Shown here one piece after another: positions 8,395 to 17,486 of a stretch of DNA of 36,713 nt. The stretch is from Deltaproteobacteria bacterium CG11_big_fil_rev_8_21_14_0_20_49_13. Its GTDB lineage: Bacteria; UBA10199; GCA-002796325; 1-14-0-20-49-13. The translations under genes were made by a program, and so were the position numbers. Below the pieces are notes generated by a model. It did no database searches. It saw only the letters and a program-made list of their open reading frames with translations, and was not told the origin of the DNA. The stretch spans positions 1 through 36,713 of the forward strand of contig PCWZ01000043.1 of the NCBI GenBank assembly GCA_002796305.1. The letters run 5' to 3'. Within the stretch, counting starts at the first letter, position 1. Each line of letters starts with the position of its first letter.

Positions 8395-9663
8395 TTATTC
8401 ACCAACCGGAGTCTCTTCAAGGCACGAAGATGACGTCACACTTGGCGTAAGCGATGTCGTAAAGCTTATCGCGCTCGCTGTTTCGCCGTCTATCACTTTC
8501 AGTGTGTAATTATCGTTGGCGTTCAGCGCTGTCACGCTATCGGCTATGCCGAATGTGGTGGCGAACGAAGCCGTGCATTGTGCAAGCGGTACATATTTGG
8601 AGCTCACGACCTTATCGCCTATAAGGACGCAGCGGTTCATGCTCGGGCTATCTTTTTTTGTGGCAACTTCGCTTGGAGCCGCAGGAAAAGAGGTTCCTGA
8701 CCATGACTGATACCATATATAAGTCTCGTTCGAAGTTATTCTTTCGATATATTTCTCATCCTGCACCCTCACCTGCATCGCCTCGAACTGGGCGGGAATG
8801 GTCGAAAGCGTTCCTGCATAGGCGGATATATTGACCCCCGAACCTTCGCCACGACCGCTGTAGTAAGCGGGTGAACCGGTGCCAAAGAACATGAACTTAT
8901 CTGTAGCCGGATCCTTTATTCCTGAATATAACCAGTCCGAATCGAGCGAGAGGAAATATTGCTGGTCTCCCGCCGCACCATTGTTAACGGTCCACCAGAT
9001 GCCGCCTCCGCTACCTCTGGAATAATAGCTGGAGAAATTGACCGTTTCAGGGAGACCCCAAGAAGCGTACCATGGAACGGCCGATGCAAGGCTCACTGCG
9101 CCTCCCGCAACCGTCTTGCATGTAGCTATGTTGTTTATCTGCCCTATCATGGCGTCAAAGAAGCATGGGTCGACACCCATATTCACGTATCTTCCCGCAG
9201 TGGTGGAAGTACTGTCACAGGTCGTGGGACTTGCCAACATTGTAGGTATAATGAAATTTGTTGTTCCGACCGAACCGGTGTCACAATCTACGCAGTTAAA
9301 ACAGGTGCCATCGGCTATCAAAGCCTCTGTACATGCGTCATTATAATCAAGCCCCCATAATCTCATCAGTATTTCGCCTGCTGCGCTGTCACCGCCGTTT
9401 GCTGCGGTAATATCGGGACAGTCCGTATAGCTGGCAAGACATGTCCCGGAAAGCTCTTTTCCCAAGGCAGCCGCTATGTCAGCATTGGCGCCTCCGGCCT
9501 TGAGCCCGGCCGGAAAAGTGTTGCTGAGCGTTGCTCCAAAATCGGCATATTCCGCCGCGTCTGGGTTTGGTTCGAGCGAACTCGAACCGCTCGAACCGCA
9601 TCCGTAGAAATTAAGCGACAACATAAGAACAACCGACAACGCAAACGGTAAATGTCTCTTCAT
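8395..9663 (-). CDS. Uncharacterised cysteine-rich lipoprotein
   Basis: The start at 9663 is chosen because it is preceded by AAGGGG and gives a short signal peptide ending LSLNFYGC, followed by a Gly/Ser linker typical of lipoproteins. The longer frame to 9753 would add 30 hydrophilic residues ahead of the signal. The mature chain (about 400 residues) has many cysteines, e.g. SYTDCPD, CFNCVDCD and VDPCFFD, suggesting disulfides. No family is recognised. Divergent from the outer-membrane protein at 9758 and convergent with tamB. Confidence 0.75.
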   Translation of the reverse strand: MKRHLPFALSVVLMLSLNFYGCGSSGSSSLEPNPDAAEYADFGATLSNTFPAGLKAGGANADIAAALGKELSGTCLASYTDCPDITAANGGDSAAGEILMRLWGLDYNDACTEALIADGTCFNCVDCDTGSVGTTNFIIPTMLASPTTCDSTSTTAGRYVNMGVDPCFFDAMIGQINNIATCKTVAGGAVSLASAVPWYASWGLPETVNFSSYYSRGSGGGIWWTVNNGAAGDQQYFLSLDSDWLYSGIKDPATDKFMFFGTGSPAYYSGRGEGSGVNISAYAGTLSTIPAQFEAMQVRVQDEKYIERITSNETYIWYQSWSGTSFPAAPSEVATKKDSPSMNRCVLIGDKVVSSKYVPLAQCTASFATTFGIADSVTALNANDNYTLKVIDGETASAISFTTSLTPSVTSSSCLEETPVGE

Positions 9664-9757
9664 AATACCCCTTTTTTTTCTGCACAGTAAACCTTTCTGA
9701 CCTCTTTGACAAGAATAAGTTGTCCTAAATTTAAAAATAGTATAAAGATTCATCTAT

Positions 9758-10561
9758 ATGAAGCCGAAAATGACCGTCATAGTCATTTGTTGCGTTTTGG
9801 TCGCTCTATTTTGCTCCGCCGGTCCGGCGCAAGCCGAGAACCCGGAGCATAGCAAGACCGAAAGCCTCGCCAAGGAGGTATCTCTTAGTTTCAGCTCGAA
9901 CTTTCGCTCTCGATACGTTTCCTTTGGGATCGCCGACAGCGAAGGATGGGTCTGGCAACCGTCCGCCAATATTGAATGGAAAGGGATCGGTTTTAACGTG
10001 TGGGGGAATCTTGTTATGGAGGACAAGGCCGACAGGGGAACCTTTAACGAGGTGGACCTGACGGCCTACTACGACATTAATTTTCACAATTTCAACATCC
10101 ACCCCTATTTTACCGTTTTTCTCTACCCTACCGACAACAAATTTTCACTCGACTATTCTTCATACTCCGACGTTCTTCCTTCTCTCTACCTCTCTTATTT
10201 TTTTAAGCCGTTCAATGTGTTCATTAACGCACAGTTCTATACCCACCCAACGCCGTGGGCGCTGCGTTCAGAGATGGGACTCGGATTCACGGAAGAACTT
10301 CCAATGAATTTCGGGATAAACAGTTCCGGCCTTGTCGGGTTCGACAATTCCCGCCGTAACAAGGCGGAATTCAACATATCCGAAACCACCTTCGACTATT
10401 TTACCTACTCTATTGCTATTCCATGGAAGCCCATTAAAGGCCTTGTGATAAAGCCGAACGCCTATGTCACGGCATACTTTCAGCAAAAGTTCAGGAATGC
10501 CACACGCTACCCTGTACAGGTCTATGGTGGACTCGACCTATCCTACAATTTTTCGCCTTAA
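9758..10561 (+). CDS. Outer-membrane beta-barrel protein, possibly TIGR02001/Gcw_chp-like
   Basis: 267 residues with a signal peptide ending PAQAEN (cleavage near residue 26). Alternating aromatic beta strands follow, starting FSSNFRSRYVSFGIADSEG, which resembles the first strand of the Gcw_chp/TIGR02001 family (RYxxxGxS pattern). The size fits a 12-strand barrel. The function of that family is unclear. No good Shine-Dalgarno sequence stands before the ATG at 9758. An in-frame ATG at 9770 would still leave a usable signal. The MarC-family gene follows after 21 bases in the same direction. Confidence 0.7.
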   Translation: MKPKMTVIVICCVLVALFCSAGPAQAENPEHSKTESLAKEVSLSFSSNFRSRYVSFGIADSEGWVWQPSANIEWKGIGFNVWGNLVMEDKADRGTFNEVDLTAYYDINFHNFNIHPYFTVFLYPTDNKFSLDYSSYSDVLPSLYLSYFFKPFNVFINAQFYTHPTPWALRSEMGLGFTEELPMNFGINSSGLVGFDNSRRNKAEFNISETTFDYFTYSIAIPWKPIKGLVIKPNAYVTAYFQQKFRNATRYPVQVYGGLDLSYNFSP

Positions 10562-10582
10562 ATAACATGGAGACGATCTATC

Positions 10583-11209
10583 ATGGAAGACATAGGGTAT
10601 TACATCAAGGCATTTGTAACTCTGCTCATGCTGGTCAATCCGTTCGAAGGGATGCCGGTCTTCATCTCCGCTACGGGGACCGCGACACCGGAGCTAAGGA
10701 ACAGCATCCTTCGCATCACCTGTCTTTCGGTAATTGTGATACTTGTATCGTCCCTTCTTTTTGGAAGAATGATCTTGCAGGTGTTTAGTATCACTACCGG
10801 CGCGTTCCAGATAGGTGGCGGCATCATATTGTTTCTTATAGCCGTCAAGATGACGCTCGGTCCAAGCGGAGCGATGAAAGAGTTCTCCGGAGGCGGTGAG
10901 CTCAAACCTTCATTTGGAATTGTGCCGCTTGCACTCCCTCTTCTGGCCGGCCCGGGCGCCATAAACGGAGCCATCCTTTTTGGGACAGGGGCTCACCCGG
11001 TAACAGACATGCTTGTGCTTATAGGGGTCGCCTTCCTTGTCGGGATTATTCTATACATCATGTTAAAGACCGGAAATACACTTGCCCGTTATATTGGCAC
11101 CACAGGAATAGAGGTTGTAACGCGGGTCACCGGACTTTTTATAGCGGCCATATCCGCCGAAATGGTCATAAAGGGGATGGCTTCGACCTTTAGGCTTGTC
11201 ATCTTCTGA
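10583..11209 (+). CDS. MarC-family integral membrane protein (UPF0056)
   Basis: 208 residues with six predicted membrane segments. The conserved LVNPFEGMPVFIS near residue 17 corresponds to the NPxGxxPxF motif of MarC/NAAT proteins. A second signature PLALPLLAGPGAINGAI lies around 115, where the family has PLAxPLLAGPGAI. Family members sit in the inner membrane; some archaeal ones transport neutral amino acids, while bacterial MarC has no agreed substrate. A GGAGA stands upstream of the start. Confidence 0.9.
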   Translation: MEDIGYYIKAFVTLLMLVNPFEGMPVFISATGTATPELRNSILRITCLSVIVILVSSLLFGRMILQVFSITTGAFQIGGGIILFLIAVKMTLGPSGAMKEFSGGGELKPSFGIVPLALPLLAGPGAINGAILFGTGAHPVTDMLVLIGVAFLVGIILYIMLKTGNTLARYIGTTGIEVVTRVTGLFIAAISAEMVIKGMASTFRLVIF

Positions 11210-11233
11210 TGATTTTGGTATTTTGCCGAAACT

Positions 11234-11323
11234 ATGATCCTAAAAAGACATCACAAGATACTTATAGTCGGATTCCTGCTCTGCATGGTCGCCATGATAT
11301 TCTTCGTGGCGCTCCAGTCGTAA
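11234..11323 (+). CDS. Possible 29-residue single-pass membrane peptide
   Basis: ATG at 11234 and TAA at 11321-11323. A basic head (MILKRHHK) is followed by a 20-residue hydrophobic helix and a short polar tail (LQS), the plan of many bacterial membrane microproteins. It starts 24 bases after the MarC-family stop and could ride on that transcript. It lacks a convincing ribosome site. Its stop directly abuts the stop of the decayed transporter on the other strand, so the open frame could be chance. Confidence 0.3.
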   Translation: MILKRHHKILIVGFLLCMVAMIFFVALQS

Positions 11324-11790
11324 TCAATCCGCCACCAGACGCTTGCCATTGGTCTCCGGCAACGTCCATACCCAGATGCCCGTCAGTAGCGCGAAGAACG
11401 CCGCGAGAGAAATGCCTCCGGCAAGGCCGTAATGCGCGGCCACCATCGTAATGATGATGGGAGTGAAGAATTGGACCCCTCTTGCCAGATTGAACGCCGT
11501 TCCCATGGCCGTGCCCCTGATATGCGTCGGGAATATCTCGGAAAATAGAGGTCCATATCCGCCGAACATCCCTGTTCCCCACCCTACCATGAACATGCAG
11601 ATAAGTATCAGATGCGGCATCGAGACAAAGGCGCCAAAGAAAACGGTTACCATTAAAAGCCCAGCCGCCATGATAATGGAGAACAAAGTGTACACCGACC
11701 TTCTGCCTATCTTGTCTGCGATATGCCCGAAGGTGGCGTAGCCGATGAACGCGTAATCATAGACCGCGTGGCCATCCGCATCGTCTGCCG
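11324..11790 (-). pseudogene. C-terminal half of an MFS transporter, decayed
   Basis: Recognisable MFS sequence starts near 11755 (YAFIGYATFGHIADKIGRR, the loop motif GxxxDKxGRR). It continues through six membrane helices to a C-terminal LPETNGK motif of the sugar-porter/metabolite-proton symporter type. The N-terminal six helices are missing. Upstream in the frame the residues become hydrophilic and run straight into the prfC 3' end, with no start or signal of their own. I read this as a transporter whose front half was deleted, possibly during the event that placed prfC here. Only the final half is supported. Confidence 0.7.
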
Positions 11791-11831
11791 CATGTTCAGG
11801 GGTCGCTGTTGTCTGGGTAAAAAATGACTTT

Positions 11832-13496
11832 CTAGGGCAAGAAAATACCCTGCTGACCACCCTTTTCATAGTTTATGAGGCTCGAATAGAAGATCATGTC
11901 GGGGTGCTTACCCTGGATATAGTTAAGCTCCCATTCGCTCTTGAAGAGCATCATGGGATAATCACGCACGTCATAAACAATGTGATCGTGATAGTAGCTC
12001 TCGAACGCCGTCTGTTTCTTGCGGTCAGAAGAACGATACCAGCGGGAATAGGTGTAAGGCATCGGGTAAAAGTTGGCGTCGGCCCCGTATTCATGCAGGA
12101 GTCGAAACTTCACCACCTCGAACTGAAGCTGTCCGACAACACCTATTATCTTGTCTGAATTATGTTTGCGGAAAAAAAGCTGGGAACTCCCCTCTTCGGC
12201 AAGTTGTTCCAGACCCTTTTGGAGCTGTTTTATCTTTATGGGATTCTTCAGCGTGACCTGACTAAAGAGGTCCGGCGAGAACTGCGGGATACCGGTGAAT
12301 TTTAGCTTCTCGCCGGTAGTTATAGCATCGCCTATCATCAGACTACCGCGGTCGTGAATGCCGATGATGTCCCCTGCATAGGCGCGGTCCACATTGCTCC
12401 TTTTTTGCGACATGAATTGAAGCGCGTTCTTTATCTTGAACTCGCGGCCCGAACGAACGTGATAAACGCCCATTCCCTGAACGAACTCTCCGGAACATAT
12501 CCGGAGGAAAGCCACGCGGTCTCGGTGCTTGGGGTCCATATTGGCCTGTATCTTAAAAATGAGCCCGGTGAAATTGGGCTCAAATGCGTCAACTACCCTC
12601 GTTTCGGCTGGACGTTGCAGAGGCGCGGGCGCGTAGCTGATGAACGAGTCGAGGATTTCTCTGATGCCGAAGTTTTTGATGGCCGAGCTGAAGAATACCG
12701 GAGAGAGCTTCCCAGCGAGATAATCGTCTCTTTTGAATTCCTGCCCTGCCCCCTGCACCAGTTCCAGGTCCTCTTTTAACTTGGCCAGCAGGCGTTCTCC
12801 TATCGCCTCCAAAAGTCTCGGGTCGTCGAGATTTTCAATGAGCCTTTCCTCGGCATCTTGCCGGAGTTCCTTTATATTGGGCCTGATAAGGCGAACGCAT
12901 TTGTTCATCAGGTCGTAGACACCTTTAAAGTCGCTCCCCTGACCGATGGGCCATGTCATGACGGCGCAGGAGAGGTGAAGCTGGGTCTCTATCTCGCCGA
13001 GAAGCTCGAAGGGATCGCGCCCCTCGCGGTCCATCTTGTTCATGAGGGTCATGATGGGCATGTGACGGTCGCGACAGACCTGAAAAAGTTTTTTCGTCTG
13101 GGTCTCTATACCTTTTGCGGAGTCGATCACCATGAGGGCGCTGTCGACCGCGGTAAGCACACGGTAGGTGTCCTCGCTGAAGTCGGCGTGGCCCGGGGTG
13201 TCAAGAAGGTTGATCTCGTGGTCATCGTAGGAGAACTGCATGACGGAGGATGTCACCGAGATGCCGCGCTGTTTTTCTATCTCCATCCAGTCGGAGGTGG
13301 CGAACTGCTCGGAGCGCTTTGCCTTAACGGTCCCCGCCATCTGGATGGCGTTGCCGAAAAGAAGCAGTTTTTCGGTCACGGTCGTCTTGCCGGCATCCGG
13401 ATGCGAAATGATTGCGAATGTCTTGCGGCGCCCTATCTCCAAGCGCGCTAATTCATCGATAGTGTCCATGGGTGTAGCTTCATCTCGCTCATGCAT
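11832..13496 (-). CDS. prfC: Peptide chain release factor 3
   Basis: Up to 554 residues; an alternative ATG at 13469 gives 545, nearer the usual 525-540. A translational GTPase domain is present, with P-loop HPDAGKTT (about 32-39), switch region QRGISVTSSVM, DTPGHADFSEDT and NKMDREGRDPFELL, the RF3-specific form of NKxD. EF-Tu-like domain 2 (near 305-400) and the RF3 C-terminal domain with VVGQLQFEVVKFRL and a late WELNYIQGKHPD follow. It recycles RF1/RF2 from ribosomes after termination. Neither start has a strong ribosome site. Confidence 0.95.
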   Translation of the reverse strand: MHERDEATPMDTIDELARLEIGRRKTFAIISHPDAGKTTVTEKLLLFGNAIQMAGTVKAKRSEQFATSDWMEIEKQRGISVTSSVMQFSYDDHEINLLDTPGHADFSEDTYRVLTAVDSALMVIDSAKGIETQTKKLFQVCRDRHMPIMTLMNKMDREGRDPFELLGEIETQLHLSCAVMTWPIGQGSDFKGVYDLMNKCVRLIRPNIKELRQDAEERLIENLDDPRLLEAIGERLLAKLKEDLELVQGAGQEFKRDDYLAGKLSPVFFSSAIKNFGIREILDSFISYAPAPLQRPAETRVVDAFEPNFTGLIFKIQANMDPKHRDRVAFLRICSGEFVQGMGVYHVRSGREFKIKNALQFMSQKRSNVDRAYAGDIIGIHDRGSLMIGDAITTGEKLKFTGIPQFSPDLFSQVTLKNPIKIKQLQKGLEQLAEEGSSQLFFRKHNSDKIIGVVGQLQFEVVKFRLLHEYGADANFYPMPYTYSRWYRSSDRKKQTAFESYYHDHIVYDVRDYPMMLFKSEWELNYIQGKHPDMIFYSSLINYEKGGQQGIFLP

Positions 13497-13675
13497 GGGT
13501 TCAAGTCAATGGGAAAGTTAGAACTTGCTAAGCGCACTAAATGATCAAAAAAGAGCGAGTTAGAAATAACTGCCGGCGTAGAAACACACCATCTCCACAT
13601 TACTTATCCAAAACCGCTCAATCTCCTTCAAATGAGTCCGTCTTGTGGGTCCATGGCAAACACTCGTACGGACAA

Positions 13676-14554
13676 TTAATGGGATGATGTCGGATATTTA
13701 CGCCGAATCAGCTCCATATCGATAAGTTTCTGGACCTCTCCCTTAAGCTCGCGCGTTAATGTTTCAACAGACTTTTTGGACCTCTTGTAATAGATAGGCT
13801 TTCCGAACTTTATCACCCACTTGCTGGGGAACGGAATAAGCCCGACGAGACCGAACAGAGGGAATGTCGGCGTCACCGGAAAGAAGGGAAGGCCTATCTT
13901 TTTGCCGAGATCTTCGAACTTCCAGAGTATCGGATGGATATCCTCGGCGCCGACTATCGCACAGGGTATGACGGGAACACCAGTCTTTCTGGCAAGCTTA
14001 ACAACGCCGCCCTTGCCAAAGTCCTGAAGCTTATACCTTTCAGAGTAGAGCTTTCCTATTCCTCTGGTCCCTTCCGGAAAAGCGCAGACGACCTCACCCT
14101 TTCTTAGAAGCTTCGCCGCATTCTCCGGGCTCGCCTTGACACCTCCTGCGCGCTGGATGAAATGGCTGATGACCGGAAAATTATCGACAAAGTCGGCGAC
14201 CAGAAAACGGATGTTTCTTCTCTTTGGATGCCTGTTATAGACCGCCATATTGAGCATAACCGCGTCATATGGGAGCATGCCTGAATGATTGGAGACCACA
14301 AAAGCCGGTCCCCTGAGCGGTATGTTCTTTACGTCCTTTACCTCAACACGGAACCAGTCCTCATAAAGAAATTCGAACACGGGCCGCACCATATCCAGAA
14401 GCTCCGGGTCCATTCCGAACTCGTCATCGGTCTTGATGACGTCGTTAAGACGCTGATAGATGGCGGTACATCTGGCGACAAGGTCAGAAACAGGTTTGGT
14501 CTTCATTAAGATGACCAGGAGATCCTGCATAAGGCTGTAATAATCTTTTGTCAT
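13676..14554 (-). CDS. PlsC-family lysophospholipid acyltransferase
   Basis: 292 residues. The acyltransferase block I is present as NHSGMLPYD (H and D separated by six residues rather than the usual four, a variant seen in some LPLAT-like proteins). Block III is FPEGTRGIGK, and block IV contains GVPVIPCAIVGAED. It would transfer acyl chains to a glycerophospholipid or related acceptor at the inner membrane. The start codon overlaps the stop of the preceding membrane protein (ATGA), so it is translationally coupled to that gene. The substrate is not determined. Confidence 0.85.
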   Translation of the reverse strand: MTKDYYSLMQDLLVILMKTKPVSDLVARCTAIYQRLNDVIKTDDEFGMDPELLDMVRPVFEFLYEDWFRVEVKDVKNIPLRGPAFVVSNHSGMLPYDAVMLNMAVYNRHPKRRNIRFLVADFVDNFPVISHFIQRAGGVKASPENAAKLLRKGEVVCAFPEGTRGIGKLYSERYKLQDFGKGGVVKLARKTGVPVIPCAIVGAEDIHPILWKFEDLGKKIGLPFFPVTPTFPLFGLVGLIPFPSKWVIKFGKPIYYKRSKKSVETLTRELKGEVQKLIDMELIRRKYPTSSH

Positions 14555-14997
14555 AAGCCAAGACTTACAACCGTCCTTCTATAAAGGAACCATGTCATGA
14601 AAAGTATGACGCCGTCAATTATCATGCCGGAGAGGTACGCGAAATATTGGCCCGAATAGATGAACGCTATCAAGAACCCCAGTGTTGTAACGACCTTTGA
14701 AATGATTATGATGCGGACATCTTTCAGGTTCTGACGGATCTCGCTCTGGGCAGAAAAGGCCGCATAGGTAAGGACGGCCAGGAGAGCGACCGCAAGGACC
14801 TGCCAGAAGTGTTCAACGGGCTCGGGGAGATTCTTGTACGGCCAGCCGAATATCGAATGGCCTATCGTGTTGAGCCAGTAGATGATCTGCGAAGGAAAGA
14901 TGGCGAAACATATGCCCGCGGCGGTGAACAGACCCGCCCACCAGCGAAGAAGAAATACCAGCTGGCGTTCCTGCAATGTCATCCAGAGTTGGCGCAT
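14551..14997 (-). CDS. Four-helix membrane protein of unknown function
   Basis: 148 residues with four hydrophobic segments (about 15-38, 62-82, 95-112 and 117-140) and a WPYKNLPEPVEHFWQ loop between the first two. It is not assigned to a family. It lies 6 bases downstream of the small Cys-ended membrane protein and overlaps the acyltransferase start by four bases, making a three-gene operon. The context suggests a membrane lipid or envelope task, but no function can be claimed. Confidence 0.7.
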   Translation of the reverse strand: MRQLWMTLQERQLVFLLRWWAGLFTAAGICFAIFPSQIIYWLNTIGHSIFGWPYKNLPEPVEHFWQVLAVALLAVLTYAAFSAQSEIRQNLKDVRIIIISKVVTTLGFLIAFIYSGQYFAYLSGMIIDGVILFMTWFLYRRTVVSLGL

Positions 14998-15003
14998 ATT
15001 TTA

Positions 15004-15246
15004 TCAGCAGCAGGACGGGGCCTGCGCGGAGCTTCCCTTGTTCATTTTGCAAGCGATCAGCGCAAAAATGATGGAGAGAAGACCGCAAAGTATAAAGACC
15101 ATCCAGCTTGTCTTCATTGCGAACATCTGACCGTTAATGATAACGTCCCAACCCGCGATTATGCGGATGATGTGCGCGATGGCCGGTGCCGCAAAAAGGC
15201 CCGAGAACCATGTGAACATGCAGCCGCAGTGACATTTGTCTGACAT
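15004..15246 (-). CDS. Small membrane protein with cysteine-rich ends
   Basis: 80 residues with two membrane helices. The N-terminus is MSDKCHCGC and the C-terminus ends PSCC, so both tails carry paired cysteines that could bind metal or form disulfides. AAGGGGG precedes the ATG with good spacing, which supports a real gene. It is first in the operon with the 148-residue membrane protein and the acyltransferase, 44 bases after the thiC stop, and may be read through from the thiamine operon. The family is not recognised. Confidence 0.7.
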   Translation of the reverse strand: MSDKCHCGCMFTWFSGLFAAPAIAHIIRIIAGWDVIINGQMFAMKTSWMVFILCGLLSIIFALIACKMNKGSSAQAPSCC

Positions 15247-15290
15247 ATTATTACCCCCTTGTTAAAAAATGAAATCAGAAGTTCTCAATA

Positions 15291-16610
15291 TCACTTCGTC
15301 CTGTCAATGTCCAGAGTCTCCTTCGACGTTTTCATCGCGCAATATTTGGGCCCGCACATGCTGCAGTGGCTCGTGACTCGTGACTCGTGACTCGTTATTT
15401 GTGAACCATTATTATCCGGATTAGATTGTTTGTGGTACTCGCGGGCACGGTCTGGGTCTAGGGCAAGCTCGAACTGTTTAGTCCAGTTGAACTCGTAGCG
15501 GGCCCTTGCCATGGCGTCGTCGCGGTCGCGTGCTCCCTTGCGCCCTCTTGCCACATCCGCGGCATGGGCGGCTATTTTGTGAGCAATGACACCCTGCCTC
15601 ACATCATCCTCTTCAGGAAGTCCCAAGTGCTCCTTTGGAGTCACATAGCAGAGCATTGAAACCCCGTGATAAGCAGCCATTGTGGCGCCAATGGCGCTTG
15701 CAATATGATCATAACCGGCAGCTATATCGGTGATAACAGGGCCCAGAACGTAGAACGGGGCACCGTGGCAAAGTTCTATCTCCTTCTTAACGTTCATCTC
15801 TATTTCATTGAACGGAATGTGGCCGGGCCCTTCGATCATCACCTGAACGTCGCGCGCCCATGCCTTTTTGGTGAGCTCGCCAAGCGTTGCGAGCTCTGCG
15901 AACTGTGCGGCATCCGAGGCGTCGGCAAGCGAGCCGGGACGAAGGCCGTCCCCAAGGCTCAAGGAAACATCGTACTTTTCACATATATCGAGAAGGCGGT
16001 CATAATGTTCGTAGAACGGGTTCTCTTTTTCGTTCTTCATCATCCATTTCCCCATGAGGGAGCCGCCCCTGCTGACGATCCCGGTTGTGCGCTTGCAGGC
16101 AAGGGGAATGTGTTTTCGCAGGAGCCCTGCGTGGACCGTCATGAAATCCACCCCCTGGCGAGCCTGTTCCTCTATCACGCCGAACATCTGGTCGAGCGTC
16201 AGATCCTCGACATTCTCCACAAGCTCTATCGCCTGATATATAGGGACCGTGCCGACCGGTGCGGTAGAATGTTCTATAACGGCGGCGCGGATATCGTTTA
16301 TTTCGGTCCCTGTTGAAAGGTCCATCACCGCGTCTGCTCCGTATTTGATGGCGGTATCGAGCTTTTTGAGCTCCTCTTTAATGTCCGACTTAAGGGATGA
16401 ATTGCCGATGTTGGCGTTTATCTTGCAGGTCGTTGCAACACCGATACCGATAGGTCTTAGGTTCTTGTGATTGACGTTCGCGGGGATGATAAGTTGGCCC
16501 TTTGCTATCTCACCTCTTACAAATTCAGGAGAAAGCCTTTCTGTCCTGGCAACGGATTCCATCTCTTTTGTGATAACGCCCCTTCGGGCCTCGCGCATTT
16601 GTGTTGTCAT
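15291..16610 (-). CDS. thiC: Phosphomethylpyrimidine synthase ThiC
   Basis: 439 residues, the short form without the long N-terminal domain. ThiC is a radical-SAM enzyme that converts aminoimidazole ribotide to HMP phosphate in thiamine synthesis. The barrel shows [46 protein letters not shown] and [19 protein letters not shown]. The C-terminal cluster motif CSMCGPKYC (CxxCxxxxC) is intact. AGGAG precedes the ATG. Between [10 protein letters not shown] and the cysteine motif is an unusual insert of about 16 residues, encoded partly by a 7-base tandem repeat (15371-15395). Last gene of thiS-thiG-thiC. Confidence 0.97.
   Translation of the reverse strand: MTTQMREARRGVITKEMESVARTERLSPEFVRGEIAKGQLIIPANVNHKNLRPIGIGVATTCKINANIGNSSLKSDIKEELKKLDTAIKYGADAVMDLSTGTEINDIRAAVIEHSTAPVGTVPIYQAIELVENVEDLTLDQMFGVIEEQARQGVDFMTVHAGLLRKHIPLACKRTTGIVSRGGSLMGKWMMKNEKENPFYEHYDRLLDICEKYDVSLSLGDGLRPGSLADASDAAQFAELATLGELTKKAWARDVQVMIEGPGHIPFNEIEMNVKKEIELCHGAPFYVLGPVITDIAAGYDHIASAIGATMAAYHGVSMLCYVTPKEHLGLPEEDDVRQGVIAHKIAAHAADVARGRKGARDRDDAMARARYEFNWTKQFELALDPDRAREYHKQSNPDNNGSQITSHESRVTSHCSMCGPKYCAMKTSKETLDIDRTK
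15371..15395. repeat. Heptamer tandem repeat inside thiC
   Basis: TCGTGAC repeated three times plus TCGT, on the + strand. It lies in the thiC linker just upstream (in coding sense) of the [4Fe-4S] cysteine motif. The unit length is not a multiple of three. Confidence 0.85.
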
Positions 16611-16628
16611 GAATTCTCCTAATAGAAT

Positions 16629-16659
16629 CGCTCATGGTGAGCCTGTCGAACCATGGGCG
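16629..16659. repeat. Palindromic repeat between thiG and thiC
   Basis: A ten-base stem (16629-16638 with 16650-16659, one wobble) with the core GAGCCTGTCGA in the loop. This is the widespread TTCGACAGGCTCA repeat; another copy is at 18171-18195. It begins two bases after the thiG stop and may tune mRNA stability or thiC translation. Confidence 0.7.
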
Positions 16660-16660
16660 A

Positions 16661-17431
16661 CTATTTTCCAATTATCCCATCCAAAGGGCTCGATGCGGTT
16701 GCATAAAGTTTTCTGGGGATTCTCCCTGCCTCAAACGAAAGCCTGCCGGCTTCTATGGCATATCTCATGGCCTGCGCCATCTTCACGGGATCATTTGCCC
16801 CGGCAATGCCCGTGTTCATAAGGACCGCCGTACAACCAAGCTCCATCGCTATGGCTGCGTCCGAGGCACAGCCAACGCCTGCGTCTACTATCACCGGAAC
16901 CTTAACGGTCTCTAAGATTATCTGAAGGTTAGTGGGGTTTCTAACGCCCATCCCGCTCCCTATAGGCGCGGCAAGCGGCATGACCACGGCGCATCCTGCG
17001 TCTTCAAGTTTCTTGCAAACTATGGGGTCATCGCTGCAATAGGGAAGGACCACAAAACCGTCCTTAACAAGAGACCTTGCGGCCTCAAGAGTACCTTCAT
17101 TGTCTGGAAAAAGTGTCTTTTCGTTACCGAGGACCTCTATTTTGACCCAATTCGTGCCAAGCGCCTCACGGGCGAGCCCGGCAGTAAGCAGGGCATCTTT
17201 TACATTGTAGCAACCGGCGGTGTTCGGGAGGAGCCAGTGTTTCTTTCGGTCGAGATAATTGAAGAGATTCTCTTCCGGTGCACCGTTTAGCTTCACGCGT
17301 CTTATAGCCACGGTTACTATCTCGGTGCCGCTTATTTCAAGCGCACGTTGCATCTGCTCAAAATTGGCATATTTGCCCGTTCCCACCATCAGCCGCGAAT
17401 TGAACGTCTTGTCTGCTATTTTGTATGTCAT
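16661..17431 (-). CDS. thiG: Thiazole synthase ThiG
   Basis: 256 residues from the ATG at 17431, which has GGGGA upstream. The longer in-frame start at 17473 would add [14 protein letters not shown], unlike any ThiG N-terminus and encoded by a 9-base repeat. ThiG joins deoxyxylulose phosphate, dehydroglycine and ThiS-thiocarboxylate to form the thiazole phosphate. Visible features are [45 protein letters not shown] and [10 protein letters not shown]. It sits between thiS and thiC in one operon. No thiF, thiH or thiO is in the window. Confidence 0.96.
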   Translation of the reverse strand: MTYKIADKTFNSRLMVGTGKYANFEQMQRALEISGTEIVTVAIRRVKLNGAPEENLFNYLDRKKHWLLPNTAGCYNVKDALLTAGLAREALGTNWVKIEVLGNEKTLFPDNEGTLEAARSLVKDGFVVLPYCSDDPIVCKKLEDAGCAVVMPLAAPIGSGMGVRNPTNLQIILETVKVPVIVDAGVGCASDAAIAMELGCTAVLMNTGIAGANDPVKMAQAMRYAIEAGRLSFEAGRIPRKLYATASSPLDGIIGK

Positions 17432-17446
17432 AATGTATCCCCATAC

Positions 17447-17480
17447 TTTGCTGGCCTGTGACTTTGCTGGCATTGCTGGC
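17447..17480. repeat. Nine-base repeats (TTTGCTGGC) between thiS and thiG
   Basis: TTTGCTGGC at 17447-17455 and 17463-17471 and ATTGCTGGC at 17472-17480. The same 9-mers form a four-unit tandem array inside the small basic-protein gene at 19229-19264. Confidence 0.65.
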
Positions 17481-17486
17481 TAAAGC

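Noticed and set aside
13497-13675. Gene or RNA between prfC and the acyltransferase
   Set aside because: Only a weak GTCCGT/ACGGAC pairing is visible, with no frame of useful length and no known RNA motif.
17432-17473. Longer thiG start
   Set aside because: The added residues are encoded by 9-base repeats and do not resemble ThiG; a good ribosome site precedes the ATG at 17431.
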